Source: Homarus americanus (taxonomy: Eukaryota > Arthropoda > Malacostraca > Decapoda > Nephropidae). From it: a stretch of DNA of 64,000 bases. Positions 1 to 14,823 of this stretch are shown here, one piece after another. The translations under genes and the position numbers were made by a program. The notes under the pieces were generated by a model. It was given only the letters and a program-made list of their open reading frames with translations. It searched no databases and was not told the DNA's origin. The DNA lies in contig NW_024748870.1 in the NCBI RefSeq assembly GCF_018991925.1, positions 1 to 64,000 of the forward strand, written 5' to 3'. Position 1 is the stretch's first letter; each line of letters begins with the position of its first letter.

Positions 1-1440
1 AACAATGGAAACGACGCATCACCAGCTGTGAGGTCGTGTAAGTTGCTAGGCAGATCTCTTGCGCTATCATAGCAAGCCCAAATACAAATGTATGGTATAG
101 CAATCGACTGGCGTAAAATATAAGCATTCCATTTTTTAAAGTTTATTCATACAACATAAATTTTTTTCACATTTAAAACATCAATCTTTATAATTAAATT
201 TAAAAATAAAAGAAAAACTACATCAGATTTCTATCATCGAATTTTCATAAAATATTAGCAAGTATATTTTTACTCTTAGCTGTGACTGGAATGAATATAT
301 TCTCAGAAATAAAATATGAAATAAATATTTTACTGAATGAAGATGACATATAGTGGAAAGTGGATAATATCATGACATAAACAATGACTTTCGCTTTCCT
401 TGTTCAAAAGATTTTGGCCTATAATCGCTTTCAAATGGTTTTCAGTTCAAAACCAGCGTACTGTATTACAATAATATCTTCATCCTAATTAATGGAATAA
501 ATACCATGAAATGCTATTTGGAATATTTCGGCCAAAATCTATCAAAATCATTTTCTCCTTGTCATCAGCACAATTCAAATAGCCATTCAGTCCTCCTTTC
601 GAACAGTATCATTAAGGGTTAATTAACACCATCAACAGCCATAGGATCATCAATATCTTTAATTCTTCAATCACGCCTTACAGCCCTATAATCCCACAAC
701 AAGTCGCTTGTTCCATCAGAGCATTCAAAATGCTACATTTTAAAAAAGATTTCATCGATAATTTCAGTCTGATTATACCAGGACGCACTCAGGGCTCCAA
801 GGCCGATCAGCTTGGGATGGCACATGTTTTCTAACTTTCAGTTAAAACTGTTGCATCATTAAGTGAATTGAGATAGAATATTATTGTAATGCAACAGTTT
901 TTAACTGGAAAACCATTCGGTGTTTATGGTAACATCTTTGAATCAAAGAAGCGAAGTCATTGTCTATTACTATTTCTATCCCACTCCCATGGCCGACTAT
1001 TTCAGCAAAAAATATTATATTTCCATATTTTCAGATATGTAGTAGTTTTAAGGAAATGTAATGTATTTCAATGTAATTAGGATAAACTACATGAAAACAA
1101 AAGAGACTTTACCAAACCCTCCAATGTTCAAGATATATTCGCTTTTTAGTTAGTTTTCAAGCCAAAAATACTGTTGTATTAGTGATATTCTAATCATACT
1201 GTGCTGATACAATACATTCACGAAATGTGTAACATTTTTGCTGAAACAGCTGCCATTACAGTGGAAAGTGATAATCAAGGATGAAAGCAATGACTTTCGC
1301 TTATTCAAAATGCAACTTTAATCGCCAATGGTTTTAGTCAAAAAACTGCTATTACAATAATATTCTCTCCTAATTGACTTGAATAAATTTGAATGGAAGA
1401 GCATAATATTTTGTTGAAATTAGCTTCACCGTAAAGTCGT
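1..1440. repeat. Tandemly duplicated, decayed interspersed repeat
   Basis: Bases 265-560 and 840-1440 carry the same ordered landmarks: 'gtggaaagt', 'aatgactttcgctt', 'atggttttcagt', then 'ttacaataatat' and a run reading 'cctaatt'. The same series appears at about 61,900-62,590, where the copy also opens with a 'gcaccaccagctgt' motif like the one at 17-28. I see no convincing coding frame; the 63-codon frame at 889-1080 is AT-rich and has no recognisable motif. The element class is unknown. Confidence 0.55.
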
Positions 1441-1584
1441 AATAATAATGGTAACAATGGTCTTCGCACTCCAGTGTTTCAGGCACGCGTCCTTAGCGAG
1501 AAAGACGAGAGTGTTTTTGCATTGAAGGCTCTCAAGCGTTCCAAACCTCAAAACTGGCCAACTTAAAATATAATGTAGCTACTG

Positions 1585-2600
1585 ATATCTCGGGCTTATA
1601 AGACGAATTTGAACATTTAAAAAATCTGCCCAGTTAGGGGGTCATTAAACCACTAAGTATAAAATGCTTACTCTTTTTTTTTTTTTAAATATTGTGGTGT
1701 AGTGTCAAGAGTGGTGATGGAAACATCAAAGCGTACCTAAGGTCTTACCAATAATTATTTTATTCTCAGAATACGCTTAAGTGCCGATTCAAAATTACAT
1801 TACCGTATATTAAAATAATAAAATGTATTATAAACCTGTCTAACATACCGTAAAAGAGAATTATACCCTGTAATAAACGACGTAAGCACACCCTCCCACG
1901 CCCCCCATTTGCCAGTGAGGAGACAAGAAATGGAAAGCGACTTTAGATTGGGGCTTATTTTTAGCCGTGGAGGTGGTCAGTAAGTACGTATATCGGTATA
2001 TATTTACTGATGTTACTTCTATAAATAATTAATTTAAAATTTATTTTTTACAAGGAATATTCAGTAAATGACTGCATATTTAATTCTGAACTACTGACAG
2101 TTAAATACAGACGCTTTTAAGTGATTTTGCCACTATAAGTCATATACTACACCACAGTAAGATTGACGCAACACGCGAAGTGAATTCATCTTTATTTCAT
2201 AATCAACCATAAATAAATACAAAAAGTAAAAAAAGATCAAAAGTGAGAAAATAATATACCGTATGAATATGTTTAAAGGTCAGTTAGAGGAACAACTAAA
2301 CTGCACCGTGTAAAATGAGGCAGAAAGTCAGGTCAGCGCTGAACCTGGACTGTTACAATTTTCATGTAGATGCTATATGCAGCAGGTCACCATTAGACAA
2401 ACACATTATGCTTCCATTATCTTCCAGTATGTAGTATCTGTTCTGTTTGCAGCCGCTCATTACCTACAAAATTTTAGTAATATTATTTTGATAAGAACAT
2501 AAATTGTATAACGAAAAATAAACATCAATGACTACTAAGACGCTTCCTATTGTGTTGTAAGAAGAGGGGAGATACACGGAGCGGCCTGGAGGGATGAAAC
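1585..2600. repeat. Degraded relative of the CCGTATATCACGG element
   Basis: From 'ggcttataagacgaatttgaac' at about 1596 the sequence follows the element at 14,824-16,359: the 'gttagggggtc' block, the 'aagagtggtgatg' block, the 'gccagtgaggagacaagaaa' block near 1910, and the 'agccgtggaggtggtcagtaa' block near 1962. A shorter relative lies at about 49,165-49,290. The left end resembles the terminal repeat of that family but is mutated, and no right end was found. Non-coding as far as I can see. Confidence 0.6.
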
Positions 2601-2648
2601 TGCCGCGGCTAGGTCAAGCGTCGTCTTTCCGCGTTAAGCGGGGTAATA

Positions 2649-4350
<1,702 letters not shown>

Positions 4351-7300
4351 TATATGCAAATGTAATTTTACTTTTTTTCTTCGTAAATGCGAAGAAAATA
4401 ATGGTGTAAATTGCATTGGGTCCTAAGTTAACCAGGGTCTTGAATATGAATCGTCGTTAGTAGAACATTCGTTATCGGAGGCTTTACTGTATGTACAAAA
4501 GATTCATTATTGTTTTATTACTGAATATGTATATTATACTGCCAGACTGGGGTCACTAATTCTAAGGGGAAATACTTAACTCTAATCTTAATTTCTAAGG
4601 GTCGCTGCCACCAGACCCCTTCTGGACAGTATGTAACTCATTAGGTAGCAGGCAGAGTGGACTAGGCATTGGGTTAGGTTTTTCATTGACCAGATCGATA
4701 AGGGGAAAGAAGAGTGAAACCACAACATGTCTTAGTTCTTTCAAATCTTCTTTCTAGTTATTTCAGTTCATTTTTGGTACTACCTAACCTCAATTCTTTT
4801 TGGTAGCATGTCGATGGTCTAGACACATGGGTAGTGTAATTTTGATATCAGGGTCACTTGGACGGAAATAAAGGTAACTACTGTGGGAGAAATGAATACT
4901 CCTAAAATACTCAAAGAACCAGTTTATTAATATACAATCAAAGGGGAAAAGAGATGTTATTAACATATAACTACCAGGCTCAACTCCTGGGCTTATTGCA
5001 GACTCCGTATTTCTTATTTACTTGTTTCCTTAATTTCCTATTTACTAAACAGCAATTACTCAGATATTACACTGTTACCGTGCACACTCTTACTGGTGTC
5101 ACATTCATTACATTATATTACATTACATAGCAGGACCAGTTCCTTGTCCTTCCTCACAGTACATAGTTACATGGCAACTCCTTGCAGATTACTTTACTTC
5201 TCCCACCTTACTAGGTATTTCTCATTACATCCAGTTATAAGACCAACTGGCATATGATGCTTCACAGACTGTTGGTAGTGTATAGGAGATGCACTCACAA
5301 CACGCTAATACTGATACAAACACCGACATGGGTCCACTACCCAACATAGGGTATCCACCGGCTCCAAGCGACCGGTGGGTTTCAATTAAGCCCTCCCTCG
5401 ATCTGAGAACGAAGGTTAAAGGTGATATGGGAGGTTTTTGGGGAAGCATGGTGGGTCACAAACAAATCTTCCGTCTCGCCACGTCAGATATTTACAGTAT
5501 ATTTCTTCTTACACTGGGTGAATGACAATTCCACTGTTAAAGCATGAACACTGATGAACACCGATATTCACTACAATAGACTGAATCAAACTGAAGGGTT
5601 ATAAACACAGAACATACCTGAGAACGAAGGTGAAAGGTGATACGGGAGGTTTACTCCTCCCGCCTCGCACTGGTTTCTATACCCCTGAGTTGCCAGTGAT
5701 CGCTACTCACGCAATGACAGAAATTACAAACAATCTAACTGTTACTCATTCAAGGATGACCCTCAGTTGACAAAGGCCTGGCGAATTACTAAAGTTGATT
5801 TACACAAACTAATTCAAGATTGCGTTCGAAGGCGAGACTTAACGGGAGTGATCCTGAGTGTAAAACCGATGGGAAAAACACATCTCTCATGAGATTCTAC
5901 AAGCGCGATGGATATGAATGTTATGTAGCGTAATATGAATTAAAGTGGGTTTTTAGGAATGACAATGATATGCGCAGTACAATATGACTGAATTAATGTT
6001 TATGTAAGCGAAATGAACAATACAGTTCATTAATAATACATAGAATAAAACGTACAAGAGGGGACCAGACGGCATTGTTTTCTTTAGTTTTTACACTCTT
6101 GACAGATTGGGGATGCCAACGTATGTAAGTACATACATGTGAAATCATCGTCATTTCTCTACACAAAAATATGAAAGCAACACTTACTACTGTTCATATA
6201 TGTTTTAAATAATACTTACTAATGTAACACCAAAATTCTTCTCACCAATGGTGGTAAAGTCTAAAACATAAGGACAGCCAATGATGTTGTGTGAGTTTTT
6301 ACTCAGATGACGAAGTCATCAGGTTCAATTCTGGCTAAAGCTGCAGCTTTCCATAAAGATGTCATAGCTGTTACTGAACCTGAAGTTGTTGCTGAAGCTG
6401 CTTATGATGCTGAATTTGATGGTCTAGCTGAAGTTGATGGTTTAGGCCTTCGAATAATAAAGCTGTCGAAAGAACCTTGCACAGCTGCTTTCTTTTGTCA
6501 TTATACATCTTTATGTAGAGGTCTTATGCATTTTTCAGGTCCCTATTAATTTTAATGCATTGTTCTGTTAATGTATCCACTTCAGAAAATATGTTCATTG
6601 CTTGCTCCATATAATATCCACAGACCTCTCACCTTTTTCATATCCTTATAACACATCAAGTTTCTCAGCTAAGCTTATACACTTTCTTTTAGCTTTGAAC
6701 CATCACTTGCTCTCTTGCTCATGTTGAATAGGGAAACAAAAATGCTGTAAGAAACCTGAGAAAGTTTTTTGCCTTTCCTGTTCAGATGCTTGAAAACAAA
6801 GGGCCCACCAAGCTGCGACTGTTTATACCCTGTACTAGTGATGCTGGCGTCACCACTCACAAGCCCTTCAACCTCCGTGCACAAGGCGTATTTTATTTCA
6901 TTTGTATAATACATATCGGGTTTGTTATTTAAATGAAAATGTAATTTTATTTTATTTTTATTCTCTTTTTGTCATAAGTTACAAAGAAAATATTGGTGTA
7001 AATTTAATTTGTCCTAAATTAACCTGGGTCTTAAATATCAATCGTCGTTAGTAGAATGCAAAATAGAGAAAATTCATTTTACGTTCATATTTAGTGCGCT
7101 TGCCTAGGGGGGGGGGGATTTAAATGCCCAGAGTGCAAAATTATGACAACAAACTTCACCTTTTAAGTACCCCCTGCAAAGGTATTTTTTAGTCAGGCAG
7201 GATGTCTTTTACCAGAACTAGTGGATGCTTTATGGGTTAATGTCATTCCTGTCATGCTTTCTCTTTACATTTGCATCTTTTAACATCGCTGGCAGCATTG

Positions 7301-7540
7301 TATCCAAGTTAGACTCATCACTGTAACAACAAAGCTACCAGGCCATGCTGCGTCGGCTAAGCTTTGGTTAATTTTTTTTACTCGGTTACATGCACACATG
7401 TAAAAAAAAAATATATATATCGTGAGGTCAAAAATATAAAGGGACAAAGTATTTCTTTGTGAGCCAACAAGAGTTAGCAGACGGGGGGGGACTATGTTAT
7501 GGTTATTTTTCAACTCGTAATTTCGGGTAGACATACTGTA
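4351..7540. other. Low-information region: broken repeat with an internal insertion
   Basis: Bases 4355-4475 and 6938-7058 are diverged direct repeats sharing 'ggtgtaaatt', 'gggtctt' and 'atcgtcgttagtagaa'. Bases 4492-4540 and 5985-6210 resemble the interior of the CAGGTTGTAC family (compare 16,590-17,000), so 4545-5985 looks like a roughly 1.4 kb insertion. That insert contains a short direct repeat (5403-5437 and 5628-5652, 'gagaacgaaggt...gggaggttt'). It could be an LTR or another non-coding element; I cannot assign it. No convincing gene is visible. Confidence 0.35.
6300..6510 (-). other. Coding-like relic, unidentified
   Basis: On the minus strand this stretch translates to a Lys/Arg-rich segment, a 'GSFDSFI' motif and a Ser/Pro/Thr-rich run, with an in-frame stop. 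The plus strand gives an 80-codon Ala/Glu-rich frame. 'Basic + SxDSFI' openings occur at the N-terminus of some hAT and related transposase families, but the match is too short to assign. Both frames may simply reflect the trinucleotide-like GCT/GAA composition. Confidence 0.15.
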
Positions 7541-7832
7541 CAGTATTTTCTCGATTTAACGAGGAGCCACCCCTGTTCGTTAAATTGAAACTTCCGCTTA
7601 ATCAAGTTTTCTGCTGCTCAGTCTGTGTCCTGCCACCATCGCATGTGTTGTTCAGTTCTACCTCTCGGTCAACTAAGTATACACTGGAGCACCTTAGCTT
7701 TCGTCGTTATTCAAGACATTTTCAGAGGCGACTGAATTTACAGGGCTGGAATGTCAGGTCACTCTTTCTTGGGTGGGGGATTAGTGGGTCTCATGACCTG
7801 ATAATGTCTTGAATGAAGACAAAGCTAAAGTA

Positions 7833-9007
7833 CAGTCAACCCTCACTTTACGCGGTCCCACATTCCGCGTTTCCACGTTTACGCGGTGCCCTGCCAGAAC
7901 CCAGGATGCTCACATTCCGCGGTGGGTGTACCCCTTTACACGGTGAAGTATAATTTTTTTATTTAGCTCATAAAATTCATACAAATTATCCGGCCAGAAT
8001 ATAATTTACATTGCTGGAATTCTTACAATTTGATGATCATTTTGAATATCAACATCATATATTTTGCATTAGACATAAAATTTTTAGATAAAATGTTCAC
8101 TCTGAGTAAGTATGTTATGTTTTGTGCAAAATATATGACGTTTATATTCAAAATATTCCTGGTCTTACAAGGAATCCAGCAATGTCAATTATGTTATCCT
8201 AACTTTAATCTGAGGTATTATTTAATACAAAATGTTAAAATTTATTTTTTTCACCCACTCTTTCTCTTGAAGGGAGGATTGGTGGGTGGGGGGAGGGTTG
8301 GGACTGACCGTGCGGTTGGAAGAGGGGGGAGGCAAGGTGGGGTACTTTGATTGACAGATAGTGTCGTGAAGAATATTTTTTTTTTATTAACTGAAGATAT
8401 TTGTTTTAGCTCATAAAATTCATACAAATTACCCGGCCAGAATATAATTTACATTGCTGGAATTCTTACAATTTGGTGATCATTTTTAATATAAACATCA
8501 TATATTTTGCATTAGACATACAAATTTTAGATAAAATGTTTAATCTGAGTAAATATGTTATCTTTTGTGAAAAAAATATGACATTTATATTCAAAATATT
8601 CCTGGTCTTACAAGGAATCCAGCAATGTCAATTGTATTATCCTAACTTTAGTTTTAGGTATTATTTATTACTATACCTGGTTTCCCCCCCAAAATTTCTG
8701 AGAGGGAAGAGCCAGCAGTGTAGTGTGAGAAGAGGGGGAGGGAGTTGTGTCCATTATTTGAATGGACATTAACTTGGCGACTGTATTTCTCTATTTCTCT
8801 TAAGTATTAATTGTGTGCATGTACCATCATAAAATTAAGATGTTATTTTTACTAGAACATAGGTATTGTGTGGGAAAAAGTGGAGTTTGGGGGTCAGCTG
8901 GCCTCTATTTCATTTAATCCCATATGTTATGTTATTCACTTTACGCGTTTCTCACTTTCTGCGGTACCCTGTGGGTTACATTAACCATGTAAAGTGAGGG
9001 TTGACTG
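7833..9007. mobile_element. Canonical 1.17 kb Tigger-like fold-back element
   Basis: Ends CAGTCAACCCTCACTTTACG and, in reverse complement, CAGTCAACCCTCACTTTACA, each next to TA. The interior has two copies of the fold-back core (about 7985-8220 and 8405-8660) with a G-rich spacer between them near 8270-8345. Its length (1175 bp) nearly equals that of the oppositely oriented element at 32,828-33,996 (1169 bp), which suggests these two represent the intact non-autonomous form. There is no transposase domain; the 99-106 codon frames are core translations. Confidence 0.85.
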
Positions 9008-9635
9008 TATTTTTAGAGAGATTGTGATAAATATAAGTATAAATGAGCAAAGTTGTATCCCTTCAACATTACGTTAGAGGACATTTTAAATTAGGGTTAG
9101 GTTCTGGAGGCCCCCTAAAAAAGTGACTAAACTTTACTTAACGAGTTCATTTTAAAGCACCAATGAACATTAGACTCGGGAACAACAGGCTATTTCAGTA
9201 TCAATATCAAGGAACACCAGACTCGGCAGCTGACGCACCATCCTGGGAACACCAGACTCAGCGGCCGACGCACCATCCTGGGAACACCAGACTCGGCAGC
9301 AGACGCCACACTGCCACCCTCACTTGACAATCCCACACCTACATAAATGAACACCCAATTAAATCTTTTCCATGAATCTTTCTATTATCTTCACTTCACT
9401 TTTCACATCACTAGCAACCCATTTACACTCACCTTAGAAGTCGTAATCTGCAGCAGAGTCAGCTGCTTTCTCGTCACTCACTCAGAAAGACTGAGCTGGC
9501 GAGCGCGAATGTGTGAGTGAGCAGCCACGGTGGCACCTCTGGTGAGCAAATAACCAATTTTTGCCATGGCAGTACATTTGAAATATTTCCTGCCCGATTT
9601 CCCTCCCGAAATAAAAAATTATTGCTATACAGGTA
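9008..9635. other. Unassigned spacer with a short tandem repeat
   Basis: Contains a 39 bp unit repeated about 2.6 times at 9208-9312 ('gaacaccagactcggcagc' and 'gacgcaccatcctgg' blocks). No gene or other element is recognised. The 63-codon frame from 9517 runs into the next element and has no motif. Confidence 0.6.
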
Positions 9636-12383
9636 CAGTCATGCGCCGGTTAACGTCCGACTGAACAACGTCCGATGGCCCCCCCCCCTCAAAAAAAAAA
9701 TAAAATAAAAAAAATAAATAAAAAAATAAATCCGTGACGCCTGCTGGACCACCACTCCACGACCCCCTGACGGAGACACGATGATCCTCCCCATACTGGT
9801 CAGATATTATGTGTTAAAGGAATATGCTTCCTATCTTAGGCTATTTTTAAACATTTGCCTCCAAGTGTAATGTTAACCTACATCTATTGAGGATAAAATC
9901 TTTCGCCTACAAATTGACAATAACACATTTGCTGTAATCAGACATATCTAGTTGCCTCAACAATTGCAACCCCAGTTGCAATTGGGGTTGCAATTTCAAA
10001 TTCTGTGGCATTACTAAGTATAGTGAAGTCTCTGGTGCACTCTAAGATTAAGAGAGAAAACGGAGGACTCAGGCATCCTGATGTGAGAGAAAACGGACTC
10101 GTATGATGGGGGACCAAGAAAAAAAAAGCATAGCTACATGTTTTGTGGACTACAGTATTAAGCGTACCATTTTCATCACTTTGTAATAAACCTAGCCATG
10201 CCTATGTGTGTTTATGATATTTACCATAACATTATATATATATTTAGTGGGTATAAATGGTCGTAAAATGGGAAACTTGGGGTTGGGTCTTGGGTGCCTG
10301 GAACCAATTAGAATAAATCCCATAGGTTCTGTACTTTCGTTATCGGCGGGGTCCCAATTAGGCGCTATAACCAAGGGATGACTGTACTGTACTGTATATA
10401 CTTGTGACACTGGCCAGTTGCTTCTGGTGTTATGGTACAGGGGTACCAAGTGACAGCACTAGGATCCCGCTTCCTCTATCAAGAAATAAACAATTAAAAT
10501 TTAAATTGAAAAAAAAAATTCAAATAATGGGACCTAGCGAACCTAAATGGCCCTAGAGCGGGCACAGTCACGTATGCATCGCATATTCTTATATTGTACA
10601 TTAACAATGGACCTAAGTGCAAACCTGTATTGTACATGTACTAAATGATTATGGTACTAAAATTGTTATGTCTATTGCAAATATAGCTTGTTTATACAGG
10701 TATTCAAATAAATTACTATCTTACAAGAATCCCTCCAATGTAAGTTATATTCACCCAGGTCGTTTGGGTGGCAAATTATGAGAAGAGCTTATTCACTCTT
10801 AAGTAATAATAAATAAACACGCAGGCAGGCCTTCAGCGCCAACTGTCAAATCTTATCTCAAATAAATAAACAAACAAATGCCAGACATTCTGTCACCTCA
10901 CCCCTCCCCCCTCCACTCTCCTTGTATTCCCAGACAAAAGATTGGTGATATTTTTATGTTTATTTTATATAATATCTCGGACTAAAGTTAGGATAATATA
11001 ATTTGCATTGCTGAAATCCTTGCAAGACAGAGATTAATTTGATTATAAGCGTCATATATTTTGCTCAAGATATAAGAATGTAGTACACTAGTGTACAATA
11101 CAGGTACTGTGTAGTACATTTTATAATACAGTATAAAGTTTTTCAACTGTATTTTTGGGTAGATTTACACAAATTTCTTCATTTATTTTCACCCATTTAC
11201 ATTCACACACCATACTAAAAGAAATGTAAAAGAAATAAATGATCTTAGTGCAAAGCTAGAGCGCATATGTACTAATATGATTACGGTACTAAAATTGCTA
11301 TGTTGTCTAGTGCGAATTACAACATGTTTATATTCAAATAAATCAGTATCTTACAAGAATACCAGCTATGTTTATTATATTCTCCTAGGTCATATCACTG
11401 GCTTTTTAAAATGAGAGAAGCTTAGTAGGACTGTTAAATAAACACAGAGAGACCTTCGGCTCAAACTTATCACCTCAACCCCCCCCACACCTCGCTGCCT
11501 CCGTGCCTCCCTCCCTCCTTCCCTCCCTAATCTGCTCAGCCGGGGGTTTATTTAGGCTTACAATTTTTATCTTATATATTATCTCAGACTAAAGTTAGGA
11601 GATTATAATTTGCATTGCTGGAATCCTTGCAAGACAGCCAATAATTTGAATTTAAACGTTATAAATTTTGCTCAAGAGATAAAAATTGTTGTACATTAGT
11701 GTACAGTACTGTAGTACATTTTATAAAAAAAGTTTTTCAACTGTATTTTTGGGTAGATTTACATAGATTTCTTCATTTATTTTCATCCATTTACATGCAC
11801 ACACCATACTAAAAGAAACGTAATAGAAATAAACGACCTTAGTGCAAAGCTGGAGTGCACATGTACTAATTTGATTATGGTACTAAAATTGCTTTGTCTA
11901 GTGCAAATTATAGCATATTTATATTCAAATTAATCAATATGTTACAAGAATCCCAGCAATGTTAATTATATTTACCCAGGTCATTTCACTGGCTTTTTAT
12001 AAGAGAGAAGCTTAGTCACTTAAGAACTGATAAATATACATGTGTTAGACCTGGGCCTGTGCCAACTGTCAAACGTACTACCTCCCCTCCCCCCACGCTC
12101 CCTCGCACCCTCTCTCTCCCCCATCTGCCCGGCGTTAATGGAATCCTTGTAAAAGTGAAAAATTTTAATATAAACGTCATGTATTTTGCACGAGATAAAA
12201 ATTAATCGCCTGTATCACATTACAGTAGTGATTTAAGAGTAAAAGTGTATACTGTATGTACGTATATAGTATTCCACATACACGTAAGTATAAATAAAAA
12301 GTTTGTGATGATCGGACAACGTCCATTTCGGTTAACGTCATGTTTCCAAAAACGTATCTAGGACGTTAACCGGCGCATGACTG
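9636..12383. mobile_element. 2.75 kb element with CAGTCATGCGCCGG terminal repeats
   Basis: Ends CAGTCATGCGCCGGTTAACG and its reverse complement, each flanked by TA, a Tigger/pogo-type arrangement. The interior has diverged B-type copies of the fold-back core (for example arms at about 10,993-11,075 and 11,308-11,386) and C-rich spacers (10,900-10,925, 11,478-11,530, 12,085-12,125). It also has a half terminal repeat near 10,345-10,395 ending 'gggatgactgta'. A partial copy sits at 58,807-60,849. The 85-codon minus-strand frame at 10,192-10,449 recurs there only because the DNA is copied. No transposase motif seen. Confidence 0.8.
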
Positions 12384-12385
12384 TA

Positions 12386-12480
12386 TATAGGAAAATTTCG
12401 ATAATTTTGGGAGCCGCAATATATAAAAAATCGTTATATAAAGCTGCGATATATCCCGACCCTACTGTACAGTAATTTGT
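12386..12480. mobile_element. Unpaired terminal repeat of another Tigger-like element
   Basis: The stretch ends 'gcgatatatcccgaccctactgta', which in reverse complement starts CAGTAGGGTCGGGATATATCGC and has the TA border typical of this superfamily. I found no partner end in the window. Confidence 0.5.
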
Positions 12481-13013
12481 TGCTTAAAATTATGGGGTTT
12501 TTTTCACAGGGAAAAGTCGGTATAACTAGTCCCAGTGGTCAGGATATTATGGTATCGAATATTACAGAGTATTTCAAATAAATTCTTTGATTAGTTCTGT
12601 ACATAAAGACTGGTAGATACAGGTTGTACTTCTCTAGTCCGGCAACCTCGGGACCTGACCGGTGTCGGACCATGGAAATTTCCAGACTATGGAAATTCAC
12701 CTTTTTCCTGGATAGATAGTGACTTGGCTTGGAAACACTAGCACCACTTTCTCTGCTTCATGGTCTCTTTGAAGACATATTGAAGGGTTAAATGTCGTAC
12801 AGTAGCTTCTCAAATTTCGCGAGTTTTTAATTTGACGTTTTCTATTTGAACACACAAAAAAACAACATACAGTGAACCCTAACTTTACGCGGTCGATTAA
12901 ACCCCCGGAGGCCCGCGTAAAGCGAGAAATGCGTAAAGTGAACAACATAACATATGGGATTAAATGAAATAGAGACCGGCTGACCCCCAAACTCCACTTT
13001 TTCCGACACAATA

Positions 13014-13726
13014 CAGTTAACCCTCACTTTATGCGGTTAATGTAACCCACAGGGTGCCGCGGAAAGTAAGGATCGCGTAAAGTGAACAACATAACATATG
13101 GGATTAATTGAAGTAGAGTCCGGGCCGACCCCCAAACTCCACTTTTTGACGACACACAACTATGTTGTAGTAAAAATATTATCTTAACTTGATGATGGTA
13201 TGCACAAACAATTAATAATTAAGAGAAATATCAATAATATTAGGTTTTCTAACACTTACATTAGTAGAAAAGATGGCTGGGCACACGGGGATGGGCGGTT
13301 GGTTCCGAGGCAGAGGGCAGATTATTGGCCCTCACCTGTATCACTTGTATCAATTGTATCACTATCCACCATAGAGGCTTGCAGGGCCATTTTGTCAAAC
13401 CCCTCAAAGTCCATATAAGTCCATATCTTCACTATAATTATCACTATCACTGACTTGGGCCGGCTGTGGTGGGTGGCGGGTGAAGAACTCGGTAATGTTT
13501 TGACGACTGGGCGACCTTGTGCGCACCATGCTCGCGCAGCTTACACAACATGGCGGATGGCGGGAGAGATGGCGGGAGGTTTGAATCCAAAAATGGCGCG
13601 GTTCGCCAGCTGCTCTCCGAGTAAAGGGGTACACGAACCGCGGAATGTGAGCATTCCTGTTTCGGCAGGGTACCGCGTAAACGTGGAAACGCGGAATGTG
13701 GGACCGCGTAAAGCGAGGGTTGACTG
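13014..13726 (-). mobile_element. Third-level Tigger derivative with transposase tail
   Basis: A 713 bp element with ends CAGTTAACCCTCACTTTATG and CAGTCAACCCTCGCTTTACG (reverse complement), flanked by TA. The insertion splits 'ccgacacaata' from 'cctatattctagtaaaa'; the unbroken form is at about 2905-2925. On the minus strand it retains a C-terminal transposase fragment (SRQNITEFFTRHPP...) and then 3' DNA down to the other TIR, so it is a deletion derivative that lost the N-terminal and catalytic domains. The tail is put out of frame by a 10 bp duplication at 13,407-13,426. Confidence 0.85.
13404..13634 (-). pseudogene. Tigger transposase C-terminal tail (relic)
   Basis: This is the last part of a pogo/Tigger-type transposase on the minus strand. 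The visible order is a short basic segment, an NITEFF motif resembling the core of a PCNA-interacting (PIP) box, a Pro/His/Gln linker, and an acidic Ser-Asp-Glu run ending in a stop. A glutamine expected four residues before the Ile is replaced here (RQNITEFF). The 10 bp duplication of 'aagtccatat' moves the frame, so translation ends early with 'DLYGL' rather than continuing into the 'DFEGFDKEAL...' tail seen in another frame. Pogo transposase is known to bind PCNA through its C-terminus. Assignment rests on the matching motif in the transposase-bearing copy at 41.3 kb. Confidence 0.6.
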
Positions 13727-14823
13727 TACCTATATTCTAGTAAAAATAACATCTTAATTTTATGATGGTACATGCACACAATTAATACTTAAGAGAAATA
13801 CAGTCGCCAAGTTAATGTCCATTCAAATAATGGACTCAACTCCCTCCGTCTCTTCTCACACTCCTGGCTCTTCCCTCTCTGAGAAATGTTTGGGGGAAAA
13901 CCACTAGATTTTAAGGTATAGTAATAAATAATACCTCAAACTAAAGTTAGGATAATATAATTGACATTGCTGGATTCCTTGTAAGACCAGGAATATTTTG
14001 AATATAAATGTCATATATTTTGCACAAGAGATCACATATTTACTCAGAGTAAACAAAATACTTAAAGTAGATCTAAAATTTGTATGTCTAATGCAAAATT
14101 TATGATGTTTATATTCAAAAGATCATCAAATTGTAAGAATTCCAGCAATGTAAATTATATTCTGGCTGGGTAATTTGTATGAATTTTATGAGCTAAAACA
14201 AATATCTTCAGTTCATAAAAAAAAAATATATTCTTCACGACACTATCTGTCAATCAAAGTACCCCACCTTGCCTCCCCACCCTCTTCCAACCACGCCAGA
14301 TGGTCGGTCGGTCCCTCCCTCCCCCCCCACCCCCCACCAACCCTCCCTACCAGAGAAATGTGTGGGAGAAACCAGAATATGTACCTTTTTAGAAGTAAAT
14401 AATACCTCAGACTAAAGTTAGGATAATATAATTGACATTGCTGGATTCCTTGTGATACCAGGAATGTTTTGAATATAACTGTCATATATTTTGCACAAAA
14501 GATAACATATTTACTCAGAGTAAACAAAATACTTAAAGTAGATCTAAAATTTGTATGTCTAATGCAAAATCTATGATGTTTATATTCAAAATGATCATCA
14601 AATTGTAAGAATTCCAGCAATGTAAATTATTTGCTGGCCCGGTAATTTGTATGAATTTTATGAGCTAAAACAAATATCTTCAATAAATAAACAAAATATA
14701 CTTACCGAAATACAGGTTGTACCTCTCTAGTCCGGCAACCTCGGGACCTGACTGGTGCCGGACCATGGAAATTCACCCTTTTCCTGGATAGATAGTGACT
14801 TGTGCTTATGCCTGGAAGCACTA

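Noticed and set aside
5225..5525. Overlapping 74- and 78-codon frames on opposite strands
   Set aside because: Neither has motifs or splice support, and the region looks like a non-coding insertion.
10192..10449. 85-codon frame conserved with 59,067-59,324
   Set aside because: The conservation is due to copying of a whole non-coding transposon. The frame spans a terminal-repeat-like sequence and matches no family I know.
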